Shown in pieces: positions 51,177 through 62,773 of a DNA stretch of 64,000 nt. A program made the position numbers and the translations under genes. This DNA comes from Homalodisca vitripennis (taxonomy: Eukaryota > Arthropoda > Insecta > Hemiptera > Cicadellidae): NCBI RefSeq assembly GCF_021130785.1, contig NC_060213.1, positions 66,507,001 to 66,571,000 on the forward strand, given 5' to 3'. The stretch's first letter is position 1, and every line of letters begins with the position of its first letter. The notes beneath the pieces are model-generated. The model ran no database searches and had not been told where the DNA came from. It saw only the letters and a program-made list of their open reading frames with translations.

Positions 51177-52166
51177 GTGTCGAATCAGAAGAAACGTCAA
51201 AGGTCGAATTCTTTACCAATAAGTGCGAGTGATAACCTCAACATGGACAGTGAAAAGGTAGGAGAAGTGCCTTTAGGACAACTAATGAGTGGTTTAGAGG
51301 CTATGCTAGACAAAAAACTCGCAAACCTTGTAACCAAAGAGGATTTAGGTGTAGTTACAAGCAGGTTATTTGTGCTAGAAAGTGAAAATAAGGAAATGAA
51401 GGTAAAGTTATGCCAAATAATTGAAGAAAATAAAATAATTCAGAATAAACTAGTGGATATGGAAGCAAGAGGAAGGAGAAATAACTTAGTATTTAAAAGA
51501 CTTAAGTGGAATGGAAGTGGCAATACAGACTTTAGACTCTTGGTCAAAAATGTTTGTAGTGAAATTTTTGGTACAACCAACTCTTTATGGGTAAACAGGG
51601 CTCATGGCTTAGGCAGTAATGGACTGGTAATTGCGCATTTACCCTCAGATGCAGACATAGACTACATAATGTCACGATTAGCCAGGCTGAAAGGTACAGG
51701 TTATGCAGTATATCGTGATTACCCTATAGTTACACGGGAGAAGAGATGGAAGCTAATGGTGGTAAGGCGTATAGTACCCTCTCTATGGAAGGGTAGACGT
51801 CGAATGCCCCTTGTGAACGACCGTCTCATGATAGAAGGTTGGCGATTTACCTGGGAGGACGGTAAGCTGGTAGCAGCAGGTGGTCGAGATGGAGCTGAGC
51901 GGCTGAGGGACATAATTCACCACGATCTCACAGATGTCCTTTTGAGGCTTGCTAGGGAGGATGATAGACAGAAGAAAGTGCAAGACAAGAGTTTGGAGGC
52001 TGCAAGGGCAGAACCTGCTACTAACATGGAGTCTGCGGGGATGCCAGGATCGACACGGACTTTTGCGCAGGTGACGGGGAGTGTCAGAAACCAACCCTCT
52101 AATATATTCTCCAACCATTATATCAAGGGACTTAAGAATTATGAGTTACAATGTTTGTGGGCTTAA
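51177..52166 (+). CDS. LINE ORF1 protein
   Basis: Open frame; first ATG at 51243 (MDSEKVGEVPLGQLMSGLEA), the frame being open upstream. A coiled coil (LFVLESENKEMKVKLCQIIE) is followed by the block MEARGRRNNLVFKRLKW, as in L1-type ORF1p, then an RRM-like part (VNRAHGLGSNGLVIAHL) and a basic C-terminal domain (REKRWKLMVVRRIVPSLWKG). It is an RNA chaperone that coats element RNA. Intact, unlike ORF2. Its end overlaps the ORF2 start. Confidence 0.85.
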   Translation: MSNQKKRQRSNSLPISASDNLNMDSEKVGEVPLGQLMSGLEAMLDKKLANLVTKEDLGVVTSRLFVLESENKEMKVKLCQIIEENKIIQNKLVDMEARGRRNNLVFKRLKWNGSGNTDFRLLVKNVCSEIFGTTNSLWVNRAHGLGSNGLVIAHLPSDADIDYIMSRLARLKGTGYAVYRDYPIVTREKRWKLMVVRRIVPSLWKGRRRMPLVNDRLMIEGWRFTWEDGKLVAAGGRDGAERLRDIIHHDLTDVLLRLAREDDRQKKVQDKSLEAARAEPATNMESAGMPGSTRTFAQVTGSVRNQPSNIFSNHYIKGLKNYELQCLWA

Positions 52167-55100
52167 AAATAATGTAAATGATACTTTATTTCTAGGATTT
52201 GTTTATGAATTTGATGTTACCTTTTTATTTGAAACATGTATAGATGAGAATGATCAACGCTTTATTTTAAATAGATTTTCCCCATAGAATGTTCATTTTA
52301 ATTTTGCTAGTAGGTAAGCTCAATTTGGGCGCAACATAGGTGGATCAATTACTTTAATTAATTTACCATCTCCTTATTTCAATGTACTTAATTTAATATA
52401 CTTAGACAACTTCTCTTTGATACATGTCGATCCAAAAAATATAGATTTATTTATATAACCTGTATATTTAAATTATAATAAGTGGAATATGGAATTTTTT
52501 AGATTAAGAAAGTTTTTGGAAACAAATAGCTTAAGGAACCTTTTGCTTATAGGCGATTTAAATGGGCGTATTGCTAAAGAATAACTTACATTTGAGGGTG
52601 TCATTGAAATTTTAAATAATAATTTATCAGATTTGAGAGATTCAAGGGATTCTGTAATCAACAGTAAAGGCAAGAAACTGTTAGAGCTAATGGGAGACTT
52701 TGGTACGATAGTTTTGAATGAAAGATCTGAAAGTGTTAAGAATGGTAATTACATATTCGTAGGGCCAACGGGCAGTTCTGTGATAGACCTAGCTCTTATG
52801 ACGGGCCAAAGTTTACACTTAATTCGGGACTTTGAGGTTGTCTGTCACCCCAGTTCGGATCATCTGCCAATACAAATTTTATTAAAAATTAAAGAAGGTG
52901 AAAAAATTGAAAACAGAAATAATAAGAATAAGTTGTTGCCATTACTACCCAAATTAAAATGGAAAAAAGGAATAAAGACCTTTATTGTACGGCAGTGGGT
53001 CATTCTGCGTTAAATTTAGTCATATGCGACAACAATCAGGTAAATGTTAATAATATAATTGATTGCATTGAGATTTCAATAAACAATCAAAAGCACCGCG
53101 ATGATACACGAAAGATGCGGCCAACTTTCAAACAGCCGTGGTATGACTTCGAGTGTTACAGTTCTAGAAAGAAGGTCTTTAGGTTATTAAATTCATTTAG
53201 AAAAACTAATTCGCATCAGGATCGATTAAATTACATTGGAGAACGGAAATGGTATAAAACATTGTGCCAATATAAAAATATACAACATTATGAGAGTATT
53301 ATTTTAAATATGAATAATATTTCGAATTCAAAGGGGTTTTGGGAGGCGATAAATAGTTTTAAGAAACAAAACGGGAGAGTGGTGGAAATATTTCAGTGAG
53401 CCAGCGGGTTGCACGTTTTAAGAGCCTGCGAAATCCCTCTTTATTATCAAATTATATCTGCTACTCAGAGCCTCTAATTATGAATGAAACCCTTGATAAG
53501 GAACTTGATATAGTTGAAGTCAGGGAAGTACTGCGTAAGCTGAGGGACGATATGGCTCCCGGTTACGACAGAATTCCCTACGAGTTTTTTAAATACGCTC
53601 CACATTCCCTACTTGAAAAATTACTTACTGTTTACAATAAAATATATTTAAACGGCCAAATACCGGACAGCTTTAAAAAATCTGTTATTTTTACAATATA
53701 CGAAAAGGGCGAAATCAATGTAGTAGAGAACTCAGGGGATTATCATTTATAGATAGTGTATGTAAAATATTTTGCAGCATAATTTTAAACAGGTTAGAAA
53801 AATGGGGAAATGAGAGAAATATCTTGACGGAATTCCAAGCAGGCTTTAGTAAAGGCTATTCTACTGTAGATAACAAATTTAATTGAACTTGTATGGTAAA
53901 CTTACAATTGGAAAAAGAAAATTGCAAATTTTACTGTTTTTATGTTGATTTTTCCTTTGCATTCGACACAATTCTTATTGATTCTCTACTGTAAAAGCTT
54001 GGATTGTCGACTCACATGCTAAAAATACTCAGAGAAATGTAAAACGGCTCTTTATCTTCGGCTGGTGTCTGGTGTAAAGAGGGGATGACGCCTGCTTTTA
54101 GAACTGAAATGGGTTTAAGGCAGGGCTGTGTAATGAGTCCCTTATTATTTTCTTTATTTATTAACGATTTACCGGATTTGCTGGGTGGAGGATGTATTTT
54201 CGGGAAAACCAGGGTGAATATGTTGCTTTACGCGGATGATATAATTCTACTCGTACCTACAGCAGAAGCTTGCAATGTATGATTAATAATTTAGAAAATT
54301 ACTGTAAAAATTGGAATCTAAATGTAAATTTGAATAAATAAAAATAATGGTGTTCAGAATAGGGGTGAAACGGAGTAAAATTGAGAGGTGGCGGTACGAA
54401 GGGACAGAGATCGAGGTTGTAAATGAATACAATTACTTGGGAGTCATATTTACATCACATTTATCGTGGAAACAACATTTTAAAGAAAAATCAAGAGTTT
54501 TAAAATTAATTACAAATTCAGTTTGGGAATGTCTTTTAAAAGATAAGAAGGTGTCTCTGTTAGCAACATTTACACTTTTTAATGTTGTTGTCAGGTCCGT
54601 TTTGTGCTACGGAGCCCAAGTATGGGAATACAGAGAATTTGACCCAATTGAGGGAGTTAAAAGAATGTTTTTGAAAAAACGTTTTAGACTCCCCTTTAAC
54701 ACACCAAATTACAGACTTTTCGTTGAAACTGGCTCGGAAAAATTATACTACTTTACCCTTCAATTAAATCTAAAATATCTTGGAAGAATCTGGAGTATGA
54801 CGCCAAATCGTTTACCTTACATATTAGCAAAAGACATTGTATTAAGAAAATATTCTGGTTCAGCGAGTGGAGAGCTTAGAAAGTAAGTGTGGAATTGAGG
54901 TAAATTTTAATGTTGATAACAGCGTTGAGTTGGTGGGTCAGTTGACTAGAGTGGATGAGGCGACGAGAACAGGCTGGCGAGTGGAACGTAATACAGGCCG
55001 TGCTTGTACGTCTGTCTATCATCAACATTATTTAACAATAAAACTTGACCTTGGAGATGAGACATTCCTGAAAAATTGTTATGATGTGAATATTATGTCT

Positions 55101-55388
55101 TGGGCAATTAAGGCGCGGGCAGGCCTGGTTGATTTAAATTACAAACCTTGGTTTCCTGATAAAAATCACGTATGTTCTTTGTGTAACCGGAATGAGTAGG
55201 AGACGGCCTTTTTTGTGAGTATTTGTCCTATTCTGGGAACGATTCGGAGAAAATGGCATGGGAGTAACGTGCTAAGCGAAAAAGAATATTTTGACTACCT
55301 TGATGGAAAGGATTGGCTTCAATTTGGAAAATATATGAGAGATGCGTGGAAAAAGCGGTGGGATTTAGTCTATGAATTTTATTTTTAA
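52081..55388 (+). pseudogene. LINE ORF2 (endonuclease and reverse transcriptase), broken
   Basis: APE-type endonuclease: IMSYNVCGLKNN, NLLLIGDLNGRI, SSDHLPIQILL. RT: LRDDMAPGYDRIPYEFFKYA, GLRQGCVMSPLLFSLFINDL, catalytic LLYADDIILL at about 54229, then C-terminal VRSVLCYGAQVWEY and a CSLCNRNE...CP zinc cluster near 55180. Several stops and frameshifts (near 52287, 52457, 52584, 53013, 53399, 53752, 53884, 54283, 54886, 55199) make it inactive. Confidence 0.9.
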
Positions 55389-55465
55389 ATGTTAGAATAT
55401 AGATGAAAAACTTTTAGATGACAGTTGTAAGGATCCCAAAATAAAATAAAAACAAATATTATATT

Positions 55466-55466
<1 letters not shown>

Positions 55467-55539
<73 letters not shown>

Positions 55540-55559
55540 TGCGTGCGTGTGTGTGCGCA
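55467..55559. repeat. (TG)n microsatellite
   Basis: About 90 bases of GT units with a few GC units at the right, inside the LINE 3' region. Confidence 0.95.
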
Positions 55560-55864
55560 ATATAACATTTTCCTATTCTTTTTTCTGATATATTGATCCT
55601 TATTTGAATCGCCAAACTTAAAATGTCTATAGTTTTGGTTAGTTAAATTTGTTGTATTAATTGTAGTTATAAGAAGTGTACAGAAGTGCCAACCAGACAG
55701 ACGGTCGAAAGGACCATTGTATTTAGTGCAAATATTTGTTCCTTACTTAGGATAAATAAATACTTATTTACTTTTAGAGAGCTAAAGCTAGTTCCTATTA
55801 AGATTAGTGAGGAAATATTTTGTTTCTTTTATTGTACAAATAAAGCACTTTTTCTTCTTCTTCT

Positions 55865-55881
55865 TCTGAGTCGAAATAGTG
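55865..55881. repeat. Right target-site duplication of the LINE
   Basis: Exact copy of 50787-50803 directly after the TTC tail. Confidence 0.93.
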
Positions 55882-56491
55882 ATGGTCCAAATCCTCCTCA
55901 AAACGGAGCTCTCCCTGTAAATACTTTACCCTCATAATGCCCACTAAAAGTTTTTCGTGAAGTTTTATAAAAATATAATTTTGGTAGAGTGAATTTAAAG
56001 AGGAAATTTACGCTTCCTTAAAAGTAGTAAAATGTGATTATAATCTCATGAATTTGTGTTTCGCCTATGGAATCGTATCTAAAAAAGTAGTAGATGCCCA
56101 GGTGAAATTCTGCAAATGGAGTGTCCAGTCCTTAGAATCCGACAATTGTTTATCAAAAACGTCCTCATACATTTAAGGAATAATAAAAAAGATTTATTTT
56201 TCAATATTTAGCACGAGTATTCGACTCGAAATTGAATTAATTTTAGATTCTTCACTCCTAGACTAATTAATAATATTGGCAAAACAAATTCTTTCTATCT
56301 TTCGCATATAATCTATATAAATTTACCTCTAATCACATATTAGAGACTGAGGGGAGAAGTGTTGCCGCATACGGTAGGAGGGTGGGGGAGTTTTTTGATA
56401 GGAGCAGGGGTAGATGCAGCGGAGGCATTCTTGCATTCGCATTACACTCAGTCATTTTATATTGTCTTGTGTGTTTTTATATATGCTTATA
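55882..56491. other. Spacer between LINE and Maverick 3
   Basis: No gene seen. A GGAGGGTGGGGGAG stretch near 56370. Otherwise AT-rich. Confidence 0.6.
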
Positions 56492-56987
56492 AGTAGATAT
56501 GAATATGTCGATACTAGCGCACTGTTGGAGCCGACCGAAACCAATGAAATTTACTGTCTAATGTGGCCATAAACAAATCTGTAAAATGAAACAATAAATC
56601 TAGAATAGAAATAAACGAATCTATAGCTGTTTTAATGAAAAATCTTCGAAATCTTAATGAAAAATCTTTATTCTTCAAATTTAATTGTAACATATTCTTT
56701 ATTTTTTATTGTTCTTTTTCCAGTGATAACTAGGTGTAAATTCTCTTTTATTAATTTCATCTACTAATACCAGATATTGTGATTATTATCGCAATTTAAT
56801 CTATATTTTCTAAGACAAAATTCAATCAGGGGTCATCTTTAGTTTTGAACGCACATGTAAATTAAAGGAATTTTGTTGAAATTTTACCATTCAGATAGTA
56901 AAAACAAGGATATTTGAAGAAATTTCTTTTAAATTTACTCGAAAAAGTAATAGTTTTAATTTTGTAAATAAACTTTTTTCTTGGTAA
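56492..56987 (+). repeat. Maverick 3 left terminal repeat, decayed
   Basis: TIR start as above; near 56705 TTCTTTTTCCAGTGATAACTAG corresponds to the tail of the OB-like gene in the Maverick 1 TIR. The 180-residue TIR gene is not recognisable. Confidence 0.7.
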
Positions 56988-59900
56988 ATGGCGTGCGAAA
57001 AATATTATGTCCGTTTTTTAAGAAAATATCCTAAAACATAACTATGATCGACATTATAGCTCAAAAATCCATTTAAAAAACAAAAAACTTTACGAAAATG
57101 AACTGAATTATTTGAGAAATAGGGCTAAAGAAAATCAAATTGTCGATCATGAAAAGATGTACAATATACAAAAATTGCGAAAGATAAAAAAGATCTCAAT
57201 CTATTTACTGGCAAAAAAATTCAACCAATCGCCGAAAAATTATCCATCAACACCAATGATAAAACCAAGTCTGAAATGATCGAACAAATAGATGAACACA
57301 AATCTGAAAATATCATTGATGTCGAAGTTTTATCCTCTATGCACGGTCTATTCAAACAATACATTTTAACGAATTTGAACGATAATTTCATGCCAATTTA
57401 CAAATATCTTTCAATTATGCGTCCAGAAATTAGAGGTTTAATCAAAACATTTCAAGAAACCGTTAAAAATATGAAAGGTTATTTATCATTGGAATGTGAA
57501 TATGAAAGAACTTTAGTGAACGGTTAAACACAAACTTGTCCAATGTATTTTACTATAAAAACTGACGAAATCTTTGATACAGAGGACTTTATTACTAAGC
57601 AATTTAATAAATTAACACATCGGGAACAAGTAAATAATCCAAATAGAGATTCTGGATGGACATTAAAACATTGTAAACAAATGATTTTGAGCCTTAATAA
57701 ACATGAATTTATGAACGCAGGATCATAAATCAATTTGCCACGAGAGATAAAGGTAAAAAAGCATGTGTGAATATAAAAAATAAAGACGATTATTGCTTTA
57801 TTTACTCTATCTGATGTAACGTGTAAAACAATACCAAAAAATTGTGAATGACGAAATATTTTCTGGTTTTGAGTATCCAATGTCTTTAAAAGATATACAA
57901 TTATTTGAGAAACAAAGCTACAAATCAAAGTACAAAAATGTCTGTAAATGTCTATACTTATGATGAAAAAGTACATAACGTTCCTTTACAAATTTCAGAA
58001 GTTTATGATGCCGAGTTAGAAATTGATCTATTGTATGTTAAACAAGATGATAAATCTCATTATGTGTTTATAACCGATTTAAGTAGGTTAGTTAGTTCTC
58101 AAACATCCAAACATGGACATACAATTTTTCTATGTAGAAGATGTTTAAGCCATTTCTACAAATATAGTGCTTTATTAGATCATTTAGAGATATGCAAACA
58201 ACATGAGGTCTGTAAACCAATTATTCCGTTTCCTGGTCAAACAATATCATTCACTAATTATCAAAAGAAATGTAACCATCCGTACGTTATTTATATGGAT
58301 TTTGAAAGCATATTAGAAACAATTCCGACATGCAAGAACAATCCACAAACATCGACTACAACTAAGATTCAGAAGCATATTCCTTATGGTTTTACTCTAT
58401 TTTTAGTATCTAATGTAACGAATCGCATGTACAAACCGATATGTTATCGAGCCCAAAATGAAGAGGATTTGCCAAATGTTCCTGCAAAAGTGTTTGAAGA
58501 GCTCAATAAATTATCGAAATACATAGCTAAAAAATATAATTCAAAGAACATGAAGCCTATGAAATTGACTGAAGAAGAAGAAATTACATATAAAAATTCT
58601 AACATATGCCATATTTGTGAAACAGAAGGTTTCGATGATGAAAAAATATTAAAAGTAAGAGATCACTGTCATTTAACAGGAAAATGTAGAGGAGCTGCTG
58701 ATTTATCTTGCAATTTAAATTTGAAATTCCCCCAGAATATTCCAGTTTTCTGTCACAATATGTCAAATTACGATACGCATTTGTACATAAAAGACTTATG
58801 GAAAGAAAAAAAAAAAAAAAAGAAAAAAAACAAAAAACAATATGGAAATGTTGATTTGATCGCAAATACCGATGAACGATATATAAATTATTCAGTAAAT
58901 TCAGGATATGGATATGAATTCGAAGGTGATAAACCAAGAAAATTTATAAAAGTCTCTTTTTCAGATACGTTCAGATTCATGGCGTCATCTATTGAAAAAT
59001 TAGCTAAAAATTTAAACAAAGAAGACTTCAAGCATACTAATCATTTTATACAGAATGGAAGAATATTGAATGAAATTATAGCAAGAGAGCCAAATGGCAA
59101 AGACGAGATTTTAAAATTATTGTCTGGAAAAGGCATATTTCCTTATGAATTTATCGATAGTATTTAAAAACTTGATTACACAGAAGAGCTGAAAATTGAA
59201 GATTTCTATTCACTTTTGACAGATGAGAGCATGTCTGTGAAAGATTATCAATATTACTTGAGCGTTTGGAAGAAATTAAAACAAAAAAATCTAGGAAATT
59301 ACTCTGATTTATATAACATCCAAGATGTTTTATTGCTTGCTGATATATTTGAAAATTTCAGAAATATTTACTTAAATTGCTATAAACTTGATCCTGCTCA
59401 TTATCTAACTGCGCCAAGTCTCGCTTGGGATGCTATGTTAAAATTAACGAAAATCGAGCTTCAGTTGATACACGATTATGATATGTATTTGATGATTTAA
59501 AAAGGTATTCGTGGAGGCATTTCTAAATGTATTAAACGATATGTGAAAGCAAATAACAAATATTTAAAAGATTTTGATAAGACAAAACCAGAAAATTATT
59601 TATTACATATTGATGCAAACAATCTTTATGGTTATGGTCTTATGCAAAATTTACCATATAATGATATAAAGTGGATGAATCCTAAAACTTACACAAGTGC
59701 AGAATGGAAAGAAAAAATTTTGGAACTTACAGGAGAAGAATCTTATGGTTATATTCTCGAAGTTGATCTGGAATATCCAATAAATTTATATGAGCATCAT
59801 AAAGATTTACCTCTTGCTCCAGAACATTTTAACAATAAGTTGTAGACAACTTTATTAGATAAAACTGAATATGTTATTCATTCAAGAAATTTGAAATTTT

Positions 59901-60848
59901 ATTTAGAACAAGGAATGGTGTTAAAACATGTGAATAGAGTGTTATTACATTTGACCAGAAGTCTTTTATGAAAGAATACATCAATTTCAATACAAATATG
60001 CGAACTAAAGCTACAAGTGACTTTGAGAAAGATTTTTACAAGTTAATAAACAACTCAGTTTTTGGAAAAAGTATGGAAAATGAGCGAAATAGATGCCATA
60101 TTAAACTTAGAAATGAAGAATTTTCGATGAAACAAGCTAAGAAAACAAACTTCAAATGCTTCAAGATATTTAATAAAAATTGTATTGCTAGTCATATGTA
60201 CAAACAAAAAGTAAATTTTAACAAGCCGATCTACATAGGGTTTTCAGGTCTTGATTTGTCAAAATTGTTAATGTATGACTTTTATTATGATAAATTGAAG
60301 AAGTTTGATCCAGATTAGAAACTATGTTACATGGATACAGACAGTTATTTTCTATAATTTAAACGAGATCCTTTTAAAATTATTAAGGACAATATAGATG
60401 TGTTTGATACAAGTGATTATCCAAAAGATCATGAATGTTTCACTACTAAAAATAAGAATGTTATAGGAAAGTTCAAAGATGAATTGAATAGTGAAGTTTT
60501 AGAATAATTTTGCGGATTGAGATCGAAAATGTACTCGTACAAATATCTAGATAAAATCCAGTTAGGTGTAAAGGAATTAAAAGAAGCGTAGTAAATAAAT
60601 CAATAACAATTGAAAATATGAAGAGATGTTTGTTCGAAGATAAAGAAGATTTTAGAGAGATGGCTTGCATTAGAAGATATAATCATCAATTGTATACCAG
60701 GACTATAAACAAGTTAGCACTAAGCTCAAAAGATGATAAAAGAATTGTTTTAGAAAATAAGATTAGTACAGTACCGTATGGCTATAAAAATGAAGCGAAA
60801 TCTAATATATTAGGTGAATTAAATAAACTTGGAAACTTTGGTGTATAA
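56988..60848 (+). pseudogene. polB: PolB pseudogene (Maverick 3)
   Basis: Starts GGTAAATGG. Collinear with the Maverick 1 PolB but with many stops and frameshifts. Recognisable: fingers CRRCLSHFYKYSALLDHLEI, exonuclease DFESILE, HNH block DHCHLTGKCRG, an A-rich expansion inside the NYDTHLYIKDL region (58801-58838), IQDVLLLADIF, motif A HIDANNLYGYG, motif B NNSVFGK, motif C YMDTDSYF. Motif A is uninterrupted here, unlike in Maverick 1. Dead. Confidence 0.93.
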
Positions 60849-61864
60849 ATGGAAGATGATTTAATTCACTGTCACAAATGTAAAAATAAAACTAAAAATA
60901 TATATTTTAAAATTGTTCAAACTCAAAACGGATTGTATAGGATTGCTGCAAATTGTTCAAAATGTAAGACAAATAAGAGTAAATTTATAAAGAATCCAAA
61001 TGAAAAACAAGGAATTGTTAAGAAAGAATTGAAGAATAGAGAGGAGATAGAGATTGAATCTAAAGAAATTCATGCACCAGTACAAAAACATTAAAAAAAT
61101 AGAAAAATTATAACTTTTGAAATTAATGATATATGGGCAGCAGATTTAGTTATTATGTCTAATTATTCGGATCAAAATGATGTATTTAAGTATATGTTAA
61201 ATGTTATTGATACTTTCTCAAAATATGCTTGGTCAAGAGCGATTAAAAGAAAAAACGGTAAGGATGTTTCAAAAGCTTTCGAAGATATAGTAAAAGATGC
61301 GATAAAGATCAATCACAAACCTCCAAATCTACTTCATACAGATAAGGGTTTAGAGTTTAAAAATAAAGAATTAATGATGTTTTGAGGAAATATAACATTT
61401 AGATTTATCATACTAAAAACGAAGAGAAATCAAGTATTGTAGAGAGATACAACAGAACTCAAAATGAGAGAATGAAAGTTATTTTTGAGATTAATAAAAC
61501 GTTTAAATGGATCAATATTCTTCAAGAAATAGTCAACAATTATAATAATACAGTTCACAGTACAATCAAAATGACGCCTAAAGACGTATATAAAGATGCA
61601 GAAAAGGAGTTATTAGAGACAGTTTTCAAGTATGTTCCACCAGAAATTCATACGAAAACTAAATTGAAAATTAATGATCATGTAAGAATTGTTAGAAAAA
61701 AACAAACATTTTCGAAAAAATATAAGAACATTTGGTCAAGAGAAATCTTTGTGATTTATCAAATTAAAAACACGGATCCTGTAACTTATAGTATAAAAGA
61801 TTTAAATAATGAAGAAATAACCGGAAATTTCTATGAATGTAAATTGAGAAAGTTAAAGCTGTAA
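60849..61864 (+). pseudogene. int: Integrase pseudogene (Maverick 3)
   Basis: MEDDLIHCHKCKNKTKNIYF and CSKCKTNKSKF ribbon, then a stop; DDE blocks DIWAADLVIMSNYSDQND and LLHTDKGLEFKN; frameshift near 61375; SSIVERYNRTQNERMKV; C-terminal part 61472-61864. Starts TGTATAAATGG. Confidence 0.92.
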
Positions 61865-61878
61865 TTTTTTTTATTTAA

Positions 61879-62261
61879 ATGGAGTCTCAAAAAAATGTTA
61901 AATATGTGAGGAAATGAAAGATTTTGAAGAACTTTATACAAAAGAGATAACCAAAGATGGATTTGATTATAATTGTAAAGATTGTCATAATAAATATCAT
62001 AAAAAATTATACGATAAAATGGAAAAATTATCTTTGGAAGAGAAAGAGTCCACACGGTGTAAAAAAGTTAAGAATATTTCTGAATTTAAAAATTGGCATT
62101 ATAGTAAAGATAAAAAACAAGCATATTGTAAAGAATGTATGAGAGAAATCTTTTCTAGACCAGTTCATTGCGTATGTGGAAGAGAAATTCAACAATTCTA
62201 TAATTTTAAAAGGCATTTACAAACAAAATATCATAATTCGAGAGTATCATTTCCAGATTAA
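61879..62261 (+). pseudogene. Zinc-ribbon pseudogene (Maverick 3)
   Basis: ATG in TTTATTTAAATGGAGTC, frameshifted within ten codons; then FDYNCKDCHNKYHKKLYDKM, AYCKECMREIFSRP, CVCGREIQQFYNFKRHLQTK. Paralogue of 27176-27559. Confidence 0.85.
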
Positions 62262-62505
62262 AGAATATATACCTGGTTCATTAATGAAAATGGTGTTTTT
62301 TTGAAAGTTTGAAGGTAGTAACGATTCGTTACCCCCTTTGTTTCTAAATGTTTTTCTGTACTCTTCTTTAACATGATCAATAATAGCTTTAATCGTATTT
62401 TAAAATTCTAATATTTCTCCTACATCATTAGTGATCTCAAAATTAAGAATACAGTCAAGATTCATTGATGAAAACAGTGTCAGGATGAAGATTTTTGAAG
62501 AAGAT
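62262..62505 (-). pseudogene. Bro-N remnants (Maverick 3)
   Basis: Two short minus-strand pieces with INEPGIYSL- and LHPDTVFINES-type codons. Heavily degraded. Confidence 0.65.
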
Positions 62506-62525
62506 ATTTATAGCTCCTGAGGGGA

Positions 62526-62560
62526 GCAACAGAAACATTATATTATAATGTTTCTGTTGC
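62526..62560. repeat. 35-bp perfect palindrome at an element junction
   Basis: GCAACAGAAACATTATA, one T, then its exact reverse complement. The right arm is coding sequence of the gypsy-like protease; the left arm is a copy facing the other way. Confidence 0.95.
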
Positions 62561-62773
62561 TACCACTGTCCAAGAGTGTTTTAACTGTTAAATATTTGTC
62601 AAACTCAACATCTACACTAGGTAAATCAAAATTCTCTTCCTCTTTTTTACGTTAGAACAAATGGTTGTTAATGGCTGATTTTAATTGGGGGCTTAATTTT
62701 GCATTAGGAAATTTAACATTCCTGTTCTGGGAATGTTCCGATCTTTCCGAGGCCTTTAAGAAACTTTCCCCAT
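62543..62773 (-). pseudogene. Ty3/gypsy-like Pol start with protease motif, truncated
   Basis: Continues gag in another frame: NGESFLKASERSEHSQNRNV, a stop near 62655, then FDLPSVDVEFDKYLTVKTLL and DSGSN, the aspartic protease active site. Cut at the palindrome; RT and integrase are missing from the window. Confidence 0.75.

Larger units (their letters stand above)
50804..55864 (+). mobile_element. Full-length, inactive LINE with 17-bp TSD
   Basis: 5' leader 50804-51176, ORF1 51177-52166, ORF2 from about 52081 to 55388, a TG array at 55467-55559, then a 3' region ending AATAAAGCAC and a (TTC)n tail. Exact 17-bp duplications on both sides show target-primed insertion. ORF1 of coiled-coil/RRM type and APE-RT ORF2 place it in the Jockey/L1-like range of insect LINEs; the clade is not certain. 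Confidence 0.92.
56492..62525 (+). mobile_element. Maverick 3, decayed left-hand part
   Basis: Starts AGTAGATATGAATATG, then GCGCACTGTTGGAGCCGACC, a diverged left terminus like that of Maverick 1. Collinear with Maverick 1 through PolB, integrase, zinc ribbon and BRO pieces, then cut near 62525 at a palindrome and a gypsy-like element. Same orientation as Mavericks 1 and 2. Many stops. Confidence 0.88.

Noticed and set aside
55385..55615. Minus-strand frame with a poly-TH stretch
   Set aside because: Product of the TG microsatellite.
57524..57976. Minus-strand 150-codon frame
   Set aside because: It is the shadow of the PolB pseudogene of Maverick 3.
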